Below the pieces are notes generated by a model. It was not told the origin of the DNA, searched no databases, and saw only the letters and a list, made by a program, of their open reading frames with translations. Source: an uncultured Sterolibacterium sp. (lineage in GTDB: Bacteria; Pseudomonadota; Gammaproteobacteria; Burkholderiales; Rhodocyclaceae). From it: 54,615 bases of DNA. This document shows positions 7,088 to 15,448 of this stretch, in pieces (the stretch's first letter is position 1; every line of letters starts with the position of its first letter). The stretch covers positions 1 to 54,615 of the forward strand of contig CAIYYX010000015.1 of assembly GCA_903930535.1 (NCBI GenBank), written 5' to 3'. The position numbers and the translations under genes are program-made.

Positions 7088-7492
7088 CTACTTGAGGCCA
7101 GAAACGATATAGGCCGGAGTGCTCGGATCAAGCAGGATCAGGCACAGCAGGCCACCCATGATGGACAGGTTCTTGGTTGTTTGCACCATCTGCGGAAAAA
7201 CGAATTTTCTGTCCGGTGTGTACCAGCCAAAATGGTAGAAGGGCGTGGCGACCAGAATGAAGGCAATCCAGGCCACCGCGACAGCCCAGACATGGCTGTT
7301 GGCGATCAAGAGCACGCTTCCGGCCAACTCCAAAACAAGCACGGGAATCAGCAGAAACTTCGCAAACGGGACACCGTTGTGGGTCATTTCGCCGATGGTC
7401 TGCCGGTAATGAAACGCCTTGTAGAGGCCGGCCCCGGCCCAAATACCGCACGTCAGCCAGCGCGCCAGCGTGAAAACAGTCTGAGCTTCCAT
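7088..7492 (-). CDS. DoxX-family membrane protein
   Basis: A 134-residue integral membrane protein with four predicted hydrophobic segments, in the DoxX/SURF4-like fold (LARWLTCGIWAGAGLYKAFHY at the start, then VLVLELAGSVLLI, VAWIAFILVAT, and a last helix near the C-terminus). DoxX-like proteins are commonly linked to redox or quinone biology but have no agreed activity. It is the last gene of the operon that starts at the CoA ligase, 29 bp after the acyl-CoA dehydrogenase. A role in passing electrons from that dehydrogenase is conceivable but not supported by any motif. Confidence 0.75.
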   Translation of the reverse strand: MEAQTVFTLARWLTCGIWAGAGLYKAFHYRQTIGEMTHNGVPFAKFLLIPVLVLELAGSVLLIANSHVWAVAVAWIAFILVATPFYHFGWYTPDRKFVFPQMVQTTKNLSIMGGLLCLILLDPSTPAYIVSGLK

Positions 7493-7521
7493 TCTTGTCC
7501 CCTGTTTGTTGAAGTGGAAAT

Positions 7522-8667
7522 CTAAATGCCCAACTGGCGTGCCACCAGCATGCGCATGATGTCGCTGGTGCCCCCGCCTATCATCGGGAAATAGGAGTCG
7601 CGCAGATAGCGCTGCACCGGGTATTCATTCATCAGCCCGTAGCCGCCGAAAATATTCAGCGCCTTCTGGCAAATCTCGTTGCAGCCATCCGCCGCGATGA
7701 TTTTTGCCAGCGCCGCCTCGATAATAATCGGCTGGCCGCGATCGGCCAGCGTCGCGGCGTGGTAGGTATAGAGACGGCATTGCTCCAGTTCGGCCAGCAT
7801 GTCTACGAGCTTGAATTGCACCGCCTGGAATTTGCCTATGGGCTGGCCGAACTGCTGGCGTTCCTTGGCGTATTTCAGGGCGGCATCATAAGCCGCGCGG
7901 CCGGTGCCGATGGCCAATGCGGCCGTGAAGATGCGGTCGACCGTGAGCGACTTGAAGGCATTGAGAAAGCCGCCTTCCTCGCTTCCCAGCCGGCATTCGT
8001 CCGGGACAAAGACCTCGTCGAACACCAGTTCCGCCGCATCCGAACAATGCGTGGTCAGCTTGTCGAGGCGTCGTGCCACGGTAAATCCGGGAGTCTTGGT
8101 GTCGACCAGAAAAAGCGCCACGCCCTTCAAGCGCTTTTGCGGATCGGTGCTTGCCGCCACGGTGATGAAGTCGGCATTGCAGCCGTTGGAGATGAACACC
8201 TTGTTGCCCGTGAGGCGGTAGCCGCCCTCGACCTTCTGAGCACGGGTACGGATGGCGGACGCATCGGAACCCGCATCCGGTTCGGTAATGGCAAAGGCCG
8301 CGACCATGTCGCCCTTGAGTGCAGGCACCAGGTAGCGCTGGCGCAAGGCTTCGCTGCCCCAGGTGTGCACGGCGTAGGTTGCCGCCGAACCGTGCATGCC
8401 GACGATTGCGGCAAAGCCCATGGAGCCGCGGGCAAGTTCCTCGCACAGCACCGTGTAATAGAGGTAGGGCTTCGCAAGCCCCAGGCCGCCGTACTGTTCC
8501 GGATACATGATGCCGTAATAGCCGAGTTCGCCCAGTTCCTTGAATAAGGCGCGCGGAAACTCCTTGCTCTGGTCGAGCGCTTCGGCCTGCGGTGCCAGGC
8601 GCTCATCGACCCAGCGCGCCAGATTATGCTGAAACTGTTCCAGATCTTCATCGAAATATAGGTTCAT
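7522..8667 (-). CDS. acyl-CoA dehydrogenase (probably arylpropanoyl-CoA)
   Basis: This 381-residue FAD protein has the acyl-CoA dehydrogenase signatures: AFAITEPDAGSDASAI in the middle and QFGQPIGKFQAVQFKLVDM plus IFGGYGLMNEYPVQRYLRD in the C-terminal helical domain. The segment that normally holds the catalytic Glu (YEGTS in medium-chain enzymes) reads IGGGTSDI, with Gly365 at the Glu position. The alternative position used by isovaleryl-CoA dehydrogenase is Asp244 (TVDRI). It lies in the CoA ligase operon, so oxidation of dihydroferuloyl- or phloretoyl-CoA to the cinnamoyl-CoA ester is the natural hypothesis. The unusual acid could reflect a bulky aromatic substrate or a different reaction. 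Confidence 0.88.
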   Translation of the reverse strand: MNLYFDEDLEQFQHNLARWVDERLAPQAEALDQSKEFPRALFKELGELGYYGIMYPEQYGGLGLAKPYLYYTVLCEELARGSMGFAAIVGMHGSAATYAVHTWGSEALRQRYLVPALKGDMVAAFAITEPDAGSDASAIRTRAQKVEGGYRLTGNKVFISNGCNADFITVAASTDPQKRLKGVALFLVDTKTPGFTVARRLDKLTTHCSDAAELVFDEVFVPDECRLGSEEGGFLNAFKSLTVDRIFTAALAIGTGRAAYDAALKYAKERQQFGQPIGKFQAVQFKLVDMLAELEQCRLYTYHAATLADRGQPIIIEAALAKIIAADGCNEICQKALNIFGGYGLMNEYPVQRYLRDSYFPMIGGGTSDIMRMLVARQLGI

Positions 8668-8707
8668 CAGTATCGTCCAGTGCTTGCCGTGCTCTCTCGC
8701 GCGAGCT

Positions 8708-10294
8708 TCATTTCTTGGCAGTGAGGAAATCCGCGTATTGACGGCGCAATTCCTTCTTCAGGATTTTACCGGTCGCGTTCTTCGGCAGCCTGTCTACAAA
8801 CAGAACCGTCTTGGGGCATTTATAGGGCGCCAGGCGTTGGGCGGCGCGACTGCGCACTTCCTCGGCACTGGTACTGCGGCCCGGTTTGAGAACGACTGCG
8901 GCGGCGACTCTTTCCACCCACTTGGGATCGGGAATGGCGAACACAGCCACTTCGGCGAGATCGGGGTTTTCGTAAAGAATGTCCTCGACCTCGCGCGGAT
9001 AAACGTTTTCCCCGCCCGTGACTATCATGTCATGTTTACGGTCGACGATATACAAGTAGCCTGCAGCGTCGAGATATCCCATGTCGCCCGTGAAGAGCCA
9101 ACCATTGACCACGGTTTTTTCCGTCATGGCGGGATTCTCCCAGTAGCTTTCCATGACTCTGTCGCCCTGGACTGTAATATCCCCGATCTCGCCAGGGCCA
9201 ATGGGGTTGCCCTCTCCATCGCGAATCGCGATCGTGACGCCAGGCATGGCGCGTCCGCAGGACAAGAGCAAGTGTTCCTTCGCCGCATCATTTAGGGCAA
9301 CGACATGGTCTTCCGGCATCAGAGCCGTGACGGCCCCCATCTCAGTCAAGCCGTAGGACTGGATGAAGCCGCAGCCCTTGAACGCCTGCAGGGCACTCTT
9401 CAACACAGGCAGCGGAATCGAAGAGGCCGCGTACTTGATGAGGCGCAAGCGCTTCAGATCCTTGGCCTGGACATCAGGCTGGTCGAGCAGAACCGCGATC
9501 ATGGTGGGCACGACATGGACCTGGGTGACGCCCTGGGCCTCTATGGCGGTCAGTACCGCGCCCGGGTCGAACTCGGGCAACACCACCGTCGTTCCGCCAG
9601 AGGCGAAACTCGGGAACAGGTGGTACCACATGCCCCCGGCGTGGAACCATGGCATCACCGACAGACCGACATCATCCCGGGTCAGCTTGAGCATATCCTG
9701 GACAATCGCGCGGCAGGTATTGATGGCACGGCGATGCGTCAGCACCGCTCCCTTCGGTTCCCCCGTGGTCCCGCTCGAATAAATCAGGCAAAGCGCGTCG
9801 TCCGGGTGCAAAGCGGCGTGCGGTTCATCAGGGGAGGACCCCGCCAATAATGTTTCATAGGCAGACCAACCGGCCGTGGCCGCCGTGGTGTCTGCGAACA
9901 CGATGTAGTCCCGGACGCCAGGCAATTCCGTGCGCAGGGCGTCAATGGTTGCGGTGAAGCCAGGTTCAGCGACGATGACCGTCGGGCGGCTGTCTTTGAT
10001 CGTGTGCAATAGTTCTCGTGAGGCCAGACGCCAATTCAAGGGCACGGTGATCAAGCCGCTTTTTGCGCTCCCGTAGACCTCGAAGTATTCAGGCCGGTTG
10101 CGCGACAGGATCGCAACCCTGTCGCCGGCAACCAGCCCAAGCGCTGCCAAGGCGTTGTTCAGCTGATTGATCCGGGCATTGACCTGGGAAAAAGTGATTG
10201 CACCTTGCCCGCTGACGAAGGCGGGCTTGTCCGGAAAGACCGAGGCATTCAATCGGGCGATATCGCCCCAGACTGCTATGTTTGTCCAATCCAT
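8708..10294 (-). CDS. fcs: aryl-CoA ligase (feruloyl/p-coumaroyl-CoA synthetase)
   Basis: A 528-residue member of the ANL (AMP-binding) superfamily. The P-loop is IYSSGTTGEPKGAVLTHR, followed by YGLTEMG, the hinge region YIVDRKHDMIVTGGENVYPREVE and the catalytic lysine in NATGKILKKELR. It should activate a carboxylic acid to its CoA thioester. The gene opens a minus-strand operon (ligase, acyl-CoA dehydrogenase, DoxX) with a TetR-like operator at its promoter, and the HCHL that consumes hydroxycinnamoyl-CoA is nearby. The likely acids are ferulate, p-coumarate or their dihydro forms. The fold alone would also allow medium-chain or benzoate-type substrates. Confidence 0.85.
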   Translation of the reverse strand: MDWTNIAVWGDIARLNASVFPDKPAFVSGQGAITFSQVNARINQLNNALAALGLVAGDRVAILSRNRPEYFEVYGSAKSGLITVPLNWRLASRELLHTIKDSRPTVIVAEPGFTATIDALRTELPGVRDYIVFADTTAATAGWSAYETLLAGSSPDEPHAALHPDDALCLIYSSGTTGEPKGAVLTHRRAINTCRAIVQDMLKLTRDDVGLSVMPWFHAGGMWYHLFPSFASGGTTVVLPEFDPGAVLTAIEAQGVTQVHVVPTMIAVLLDQPDVQAKDLKRLRLIKYAASSIPLPVLKSALQAFKGCGFIQSYGLTEMGAVTALMPEDHVVALNDAAKEHLLLSCGRAMPGVTIAIRDGEGNPIGPGEIGDITVQGDRVMESYWENPAMTEKTVVNGWLFTGDMGYLDAAGYLYIVDRKHDMIVTGGENVYPREVEDILYENPDLAEVAVFAIPDPKWVERVAAAVVLKPGRSTSAEEVRSRAAQRLAPYKCPKTVLFVDRLPKNATGKILKKELRRQYADFLTAKK

Positions 10295-10330
10295 GATTGC
10301 CTTCAGTGTATTAAGGGTCCGCTGCTCCCT

Positions 10331-10344
10331 ACCGGACGTTCGGT
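10331..10344. promoter_or_regulatory. TetR-type operator O2
   Basis: ACCGGACGTTCGGT lies nine bases downstream of the -10 of the CoA ligase promoter, the same geometry as O1 at the ech promoter. It matches O1 in 12 of 14 positions. Confidence 0.6.
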
Positions 10345-10353
10345 TGTAAAACG

Positions 10354-10382
10354 ACTTTAACTGGCTTCATAAGGCAGGTCAA
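10354..10382 (-). promoter_or_regulatory. promoter of the CoA ligase operon
   Basis: Read on the minus strand: TTGACC (10382-10377), 17-base spacer, TAAAGT (10359-10354). The -10 is identical to that of the ech promoter, and the -35 differs by one base. Confidence 0.55.
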
Positions 10383-10403
10383 GCAGAGTCTTTCTGATGG
10401 TGC

Positions 10404-10432
10404 TTGACGCGGTCAATGAATATGGCCAATAT
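10404..10432 (+). promoter_or_regulatory. possible promoter of the ABC importer operon
   Basis: TTGACG (10404-10409), 17-base spacer, CAATAT (10427-10432). The -35 hexamer equals that of the ech promoter; the -10 is weaker. The O3 operator follows 18 bases later, and an RBS (GGAG) precedes the ATG at 10491. Confidence 0.4.
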
Positions 10433-10450
10433 ACGGACATAGGAAGACCG

Positions 10451-10464
10451 ACCGACCGGTCGGG
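10451..10464. promoter_or_regulatory. TetR-type operator O3
   Basis: ACCGACCGGTCGGG contains a perfect 12-bp palindrome (CCGACCGGTCGG, 10452-10463). It lies in the leader of the ABC importer operon and fits the pattern shared with O1 and O2. Confidence 0.55.
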
Positions 10465-10490
10465 AACAGTGGATCCCTGAGGAGACAGAC

Positions 10491-11642
10491 ATGAAGATCA
10501 CCCAGAAAATAATTCCGATGGCTTTCGTGCTGTCTCTGTTCGCAGGAAGTGATGCGATGGCGGACATCAAGATCGGCATCACCATTTCCGCTACCGGCTC
10601 AGGCGCGGCCATTGGCGTTCCGGCCAAGAATACCGTGGCCTTGCTGCCCCCCACTTTTGCCGGCCAGAACGTTCAGTACATCGTTCTCGACGATGCCTCG
10701 GATGCAACCCGAGCCGTGTCCAATGCGCGCAAGCTCATCAGCGTCGAGCATGTGGACGTCCTGATCGGATCGTCGATTGGCCCGACCACCTTTCCTCTTG
10801 TGGATATTGCCGCCGAAACCAAGACCCCTCTGATCGTGATGAATCCGGCGACCGGTCTGGTTGAACCAATGGACGAAAAGCGCAAGTGGGTGTTCAAGAT
10901 TCTGCCTCACGATACGGTGCTGGCCAAGGGAATTGCCGACCACATGGCGAAAAACGGCGTCAAGACCGTGGCCTTCATCGGCTTCAATGATGCGTTTGGC
11001 GAGAACTGGTACGCGGCTGCCGAGAAAACGCTGGGCGAGCGGGGCATCAAGATCATCGCCAAGGAATCTTATACCCGCAATGACACAAGCGTCTCCGGGC
11101 AGGTGCTGAAAATCGTGGCGGCAAAACCGGATGCGGTATGGGTGGGTGCGTCGGGTACGCCGGCCGTCCTGCCGCAGAAAGCCTTGAAAGAGCGCGGCTA
11201 CAAAGGACAGATTTATCATACCAGTGGCGTCGCCTCGATGGATTTCATCCGCGTCGGCGGCAAGTTTGTCGAGGGCGCAATCCTTCCGGCGGGTCCCATC
11301 ATCGCTGCCAGCGAACTGCCTGACGACAATCCGATCAAGAAACTGGCGCTCGATTATATCCAGCGCTACGAAGCCCTGAACAAGATTCCCTTTGCGGCAT
11401 TCGGCCCGCATCTCGTGGATTCTGTCCGCCTCATTTCGGACGCAACCCCGGAAGCGCTGAAAATCGCCAAACCGGGCACGCCCGAATTCCGCGCTGCGCT
11501 TCGCGACGGCCTGGAGAATGTGAAAGCGGTGGTGCTGATCAACGGCATTCTCTCCATGTCGCCGACCAATCACTCCGGCTATGACGACCGGGCGCGGGTG
11601 ATGGTCCGGGTCGAAAACGGCGCCTTCAAGTTGCTGAGATAA
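10491..11642 (+). CDS. ABC transporter periplasmic binding protein (aromatic acid type)
   Basis: A 383-residue periplasmic binding protein of the Leu/Ile/Val-binding (type I) family. It has a signal peptide ending in SDAMA at about residue 24, then DIKIGITISATGSGAAIG, and the lobe-hinge segment TVAFIGFNDAFGENWYAAAEK. It heads a complete importer (binding protein, two permeases, two ATPases) placed under a TetR-like operator and next to hydroxycinnamate catabolic genes. Binding proteins of this type are known for p-coumarate and related aromatic acids in other proteobacteria, so the ligand is probably a phenylpropanoid rather than a branched-chain amino acid. The ligand itself is inferred from context. 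Confidence 0.88.
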   Translation: MKITQKIIPMAFVLSLFAGSDAMADIKIGITISATGSGAAIGVPAKNTVALLPPTFAGQNVQYIVLDDASDATRAVSNARKLISVEHVDVLIGSSIGPTTFPLVDIAAETKTPLIVMNPATGLVEPMDEKRKWVFKILPHDTVLAKGIADHMAKNGVKTVAFIGFNDAFGENWYAAAEKTLGERGIKIIAKESYTRNDTSVSGQVLKIVAAKPDAVWVGASGTPAVLPQKALKERGYKGQIYHTSGVASMDFIRVGGKFVEGAILPAGPIIAASELPDDNPIKKLALDYIQRYEALNKIPFAAFGPHLVDSVRLISDATPEALKIAKPGTPEFRAALRDGLENVKAVVLINGILSMSPTNHSGYDDRARVMVRVENGAFKLLR

Positions 11643-11648
11643 GCACCC

Positions 11649-12686
11649 TTGGACGCCACGACCCTGCTTTTGCTGGGGCAGGACAGCCTCATCAGCGGGG
11701 CGATCTATGCGCTCCTCGCAGTGACTATGGTCATGGTTTTTTCCGTGACCCGGGTGCTGTTCATTCCCCAGGGCGAGTTCGTCACCTACGGCGCGCTCAC
11801 CCTGGCCGCCCTCGAGGCGGGGCGCGTGCCGGGGACTGCCTGGTTGCTGCTTGGCGTCGGCGCCGTTGCGGCGGTTTTGGCCATGACGCGGGCGCGGCAA
11901 ACGCTGACCTTCTTGAAAGCCATCCGCATCCTCATTATCGATGTGGGCCTGCCTGCCTTGCTGCTGCTGATTGTCCATTGGGCTGCGCCCCTGAAGCTGG
12001 GGCTCGTCCCGGAAATGCTGCTCACCCTGGCCTTGGTTGTCCCCCTCGGGCCACTGGTTTATAGAATCGCATTTCAACCGCTGGCCGAAGCATCCATCCT
12101 GGTTCTGTTGATAGTCGCGGTCGGCGTGCACATGGGCATGACCGGACTCGGCCTGGTTTTCTTCGGCCCGGAGGGCTACCAGACGAGCGCATTCTCGGAC
12201 GCGGTTTTTGAACTCGGCTTCATGAACATCAGCGCACAAAGCATCTGGGTGGTGACGACCACTGCGGCGCTGCTCCTCGGGCTGTACTTGTTCTTCGAAA
12301 AAACAGTCAGCGGGAAAATGCTCCGCGCCGCAGCAATCAGCCGGCGAGGCGCCCGACTGGTCGGCATCTCGACCGACCGCACCGGTTATCTGGCATTCAC
12401 CCTGACGGCGCTGATAGGCGCGGTTTCAGGGCTGATGATAGGATCGTTGACGACGATTTATTATGATTCAGGCTTCATCATCGGCCTGAAGGGTTTCGTT
12501 GCCGCCATCCTTGGCGGGCTGCACAGCTATCCCCTCGCCGCTGCGGCCGCGCTCCTGGTAGGCACGGTGGAGTCGTTCTCGTCCTACTCTGCCAGCGCCT
12601 TCAAGGAGGTCATCGTCTTTACCATCATCATCCCGGTGTTGCTCTGGCGCTCTATCTTCAGACCTCCTGTCGAGCATCTGGAATGA
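11649..12686 (+). CDS. LivH-type ABC permease
   Basis: A 345-residue branched-chain-amino-acid-type inner-membrane permease with about eight to nine hydrophobic segments. The family signature appears near the C-terminus (GFVAAILGGLHSYPLAAAAALLVG). The start is TTG at 11649, six bases after the stop of the binding protein gene; no ATG in frame lies close by. An unusual stretch of charged residues (TRARQTLTFLKAIR) sits between the second and third helices. It overlaps the next gene by 4 bp. It forms half of the translocation channel with the LivM-like domain of that gene. Confidence 0.85.
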   Translation: MDATTLLLLGQDSLISGAIYALLAVTMVMVFSVTRVLFIPQGEFVTYGALTLAALEAGRVPGTAWLLLGVGAVAAVLAMTRARQTLTFLKAIRILIIDVGLPALLLLIVHWAAPLKLGLVPEMLLTLALVVPLGPLVYRIAFQPLAEASILVLLIVAVGVHMGMTGLGLVFFGPEGYQTSAFSDAVFELGFMNISAQSIWVVTTTAALLLGLYLFFEKTVSGKMLRAAAISRRGARLVGISTDRTGYLAFTLTALIGAVSGLMIGSLTTIYYDSGFIIGLKGFVAAILGGLHSYPLAAAAALLVGTVESFSSYSASAFKEVIVFTIIIPVLLWRSIFRPPVEHLE

Positions 12687-14443
12687 AACCCGCTCACGCC
12701 GCAATTGCGCTGGTCATCGCCATATTGGCGATTCCTCTGGCGCCGATCTCGGATTACTGGATCGTCCTGCTCGACAACATCGGCCTCTACTCCCTGGTCG
12801 CCATGGGACTCGTGCTGCTCACCGGCGTCGGCGGCATGACCTCCTTCGGCCAGGCGGCTTTCGTCGGCTTCGGCGCCTATACGACGGCGGTGCTGTCTGC
12901 CACCTACGGCATATCGCCCTGGCTGACCCTGCCGCTGGCCCTGGCCTTGACGGGTCTGGCGGCGCTCGCCATCGGCAGCGTCACCGTTCGCTTGTCAGGC
13001 CATTACCTGCCATTGGGGACGATGGCTTGGGGCCTCGCCTTCTTCTATCTCTTTGGCAACCTGGAATTCCTCGGGGCGCACGACGGCATCAACGGCATTC
13101 CGCCGCTGCGCATCGGCACTCATGACTTGTTTGATGGCCGTTCATTTTTTTCTGTTGTCTGGCTGGTGGTCCTGGCGGCATCGGTCCTGACGACGAATCT
13201 GCTCGATACGCGAGTCGGTCGGGCCATTCGCGCGCTGCGCGCGGGGACGATTGCCAACGAAGCATTCGGCATCGACACGGCGCGCGTGAAGCTGATCGTG
13301 TTTGTCTACGCGGCGCTCCTGGCGGGTCTTTCCGGCTGGCTGTATGCCCACTTTCAGCGCAGCATCAATCCGACCGCGTTCGGCCTCAACATCGGCATCG
13401 AGTACTTGCTGATGGCCGTCGTGGGCGGCGCCGGGCACGTCTTTGGCGCGCTTCTGGGTGCGGGCATCGTCACCATTCTCAAGGACCAACTGCAGGATAT
13501 TCTGCCCAGGCTCATCGGCGCCCAGGGCAACTACGAGACCATCGTATTCGGCTTCATGCTTGTCGTGATTCTGCAAAGCGCACGCAATGGTTTGTGGCCC
13601 TTCATCCTGAATGCCTTGCCGCCCCGGCCGGCGAAGCCTTTGGTGCCCGCCGATGCTTCCCTGCCGCAGCGGCCGAAGCCAAGCGGTCCAGCCATCCTCG
13701 ATGTTCGCGGCATAAACAAACATTTCGGCGGACTCGTCGCCGTCAATGATGTCAGCTTCACCGTGGGCGCGAAGGAAATTGTCGGCTTGATCGGCCCCAA
13801 CGGCGCCGGCAAGAGTACGATTTTCAACCTGGTCACCGGCCTTCTCAGGGTCACGGGCGGCGAGGTATATTTTCAAGGCAACCGGATAGACGCCATGGAA
13901 GCGCGTGGCATTGCCGCCCTAGGCATTGCCCGCACATTCCAGCATGTCGAACTGGCGCCGGACATGTCCGTGCTGGAAAACGCCGCCATCGGTGCGCACA
14001 TTCGCGGCTCTGCCGGATTGCTCTCCGGCATGTTGCGTCTTGACCGTGCCGAGGAAAAACGCCTGTTGGGCGAAGCCGCACGTCAACTGGAGCGGGTCGG
14101 TCTTGGAGCATACATGCATCGGCCTGCGGGGTCGCTGGCCTTGGGCCAGCTGCGCATTCTCGAAATTGCGCGCGCCCTTGCCCTTGACCCGGCTTTGCTG
14201 TTGCTCGACGAGCCGGCAGCGGGTCTGCGCCATCTGGAAAAGCGCGCGCTGGCGGAGCTTTTGCACAAGCTGAGAGAGGAAGGGATGAGCGTTCTGCTCG
14301 TCGAGCACGATGTCGAATTCGTGATGGGTCTTACCGATCACCTTGTCGTTCTCGATTTCGGCAAAATGATTGCCAAGGGCGTGCCGGCCGAAATCAGGAA
14401 GAATCCCGTCGTACTCGAGGCTTATCTTGGAGGCGTCGTATGA
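12683..14443 (+). CDS. LivM-LivG fusion: ABC permease joined to ATPase
   Basis: This 586-residue protein fuses a LivM-type permease (about 1-315; GVGGMTSFGQAAFVGFGAY is typical) to a LivG-type nucleotide-binding domain (about 335-586). Walker A is GPNGAGKST and Walker B is LLLLDEPAAGL, followed by the His loop in VLLVEHD. The signature loop reads LALGQLRILEIARAL, so the usual Ser-Gly is replaced by Ala-Leu. Such LivM-LivG fusions are known in several proteobacterial importers. The ATG and TGA overlap both neighbours by 4 bp. It is part of the putative aromatic-acid importer. Confidence 0.9.
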   Translation: MKPAHAAIALVIAILAIPLAPISDYWIVLLDNIGLYSLVAMGLVLLTGVGGMTSFGQAAFVGFGAYTTAVLSATYGISPWLTLPLALALTGLAALAIGSVTVRLSGHYLPLGTMAWGLAFFYLFGNLEFLGAHDGINGIPPLRIGTHDLFDGRSFFSVVWLVVLAASVLTTNLLDTRVGRAIRALRAGTIANEAFGIDTARVKLIVFVYAALLAGLSGWLYAHFQRSINPTAFGLNIGIEYLLMAVVGGAGHVFGALLGAGIVTILKDQLQDILPRLIGAQGNYETIVFGFMLVVILQSARNGLWPFILNALPPRPAKPLVPADASLPQRPKPSGPAILDVRGINKHFGGLVAVNDVSFTVGAKEIVGLIGPNGAGKSTIFNLVTGLLRVTGGEVYFQGNRIDAMEARGIAALGIARTFQHVELAPDMSVLENAAIGAHIRGSAGLLSGMLRLDRAEEKRLLGEAARQLERVGLGAYMHRPAGSLALGQLRILEIARALALDPALLLLDEPAAGLRHLEKRALAELLHKLREEGMSVLLVEHDVEFVMGLTDHLVVLDFGKMIAKGVPAEIRKNPVVLEAYLGGVV

Positions 14444-15168
14444 GCCTTCTTACTGTCGCAGACCTGTCGGTCGCCTACGGCAGGATTCAAGCGGTGCAGG
14501 GCGTTGCGCTGGACATCGCGGCGGGTTCCATCGTGACGGTGATCGGTGCCAATGGCGCCGGCAAAACAAGCCTTCTCAACGCGGTCATGGGGCTCCTGCC
14601 GGCCCGGGGCGAGGTGACTTTCCGCGGCGAGGCGATGGCGCGGTGCCCCACCGAGAAGCGTTTTTCGTTGGGCATGAGCCTGGTGACGGAAAGCCGCGAT
14701 TTATTTACCACCATGTCGATCGAGGACAACCTGATCCTCGGCGCCAATCGTTGCGGCCGGCGCGAGATTGTCCAGCGCATGGCAGAAGTATTCGCGCGCT
14801 TCCCGCGCCTCAAGGAGCGCAGTACTCAGTTGGCCGGTACGCTGTCCGGGGGCGAGCGGCAGATGCTGGCGATGGGTCGTGCATTGATGGCGAGGCCGCA
14901 ACTACTCATGCTGGACGAACCAAGCCTTGGCCTGGCCCCGATTATCGTGCGTGAGATTTTTCACATCATCTCGGATCTGCGCGATAACGGCGTCGCCATA
15001 CTTCTCGTCGAGCAGAACGCGCGTGCGGCGCTGCAGGTGGCCGATTACGCTTATGTAATGGAGCTTGGCCTCGTCACCATGGACGGACCCGCTTCACAAC
15101 TGGCCGGAGACCCCAGGGTCATCGAGAGCTATCTCGGCTTCGGCGGTGCGGACACCAATACCGCGTAA
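14440..15168 (+). CDS. LivF-type ABC ATPase
   Basis: A 242-residue nucleotide-binding subunit of the branched-chain-amino-acid transporter class. It shows Walker A GANGAGKTS, signature TLSGGERQMLAMGRAL, Walker B LLMLDEPSLGLAP and the switch His/Gln region LLVEQNARAAL, which is typical of LivF. It is the last gene of the importer operon and overlaps the LivM-LivG fusion by 4 bp. It presumably pairs with the LivG domain to drive import. Confidence 0.92.
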   Translation: MSLLTVADLSVAYGRIQAVQGVALDIAAGSIVTVIGANGAGKTSLLNAVMGLLPARGEVTFRGEAMARCPTEKRFSLGMSLVTESRDLFTTMSIEDNLILGANRCGRREIVQRMAEVFARFPRLKERSTQLAGTLSGGERQMLAMGRALMARPQLLMLDEPSLGLAPIIVREIFHIISDLRDNGVAILLVEQNARAALQVADYAYVMELGLVTMDGPASQLAGDPRVIESYLGFGGADTNTA

Positions 15169-15448
15169 CTCAACGGCAGTCTTTGGACGCAGCGTCGGTC
15201 AGATCGACAGAATGTGCTTACTCCTCATCAGCCCTAGTGGCCAGTCATGCTGCCGTTGATGTGCAGGTCGGGCTTCAGCCCGAAAACACGTATTCTTGGC
15301 CGCGCAATGACAGAAGGAAGCGTGACGGTCGCAATGACGAATTTGTACCTGAAGAAGCGCCTCGAGCAGAACAGCCCGAACCTGGAACTCTTCCGGGCGG
15401 TAAGATCCCGAAAGAAGTTCCACGATACAGAGGATTATTGCCGACTCT
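15169..15448. other. gap between convergent operons
   Basis: This 280-bp stretch separates the convergent importer and UbiD genes. It contains a hairpin at 15268-15283 (TCGGGCT-TC-AGCCCGA, 7-bp stem) without a U-run on either strand. I see no convincing gene, RNA or repeat in it. The ORFs that cross it have no family features. Confidence 0.5.

Noticed and set aside
10599..12239. 546-residue open frame on the minus strand
   Set aside because: It is antisense to the binding protein and permease genes, has His/Gln/Arg-rich low-information composition and no family motif; a high-GC shadow frame.
15268..15283. Hairpin as intrinsic terminator between livF and ubiD
   Set aside because: The 7-bp stem is good, but no T-run follows on either strand.
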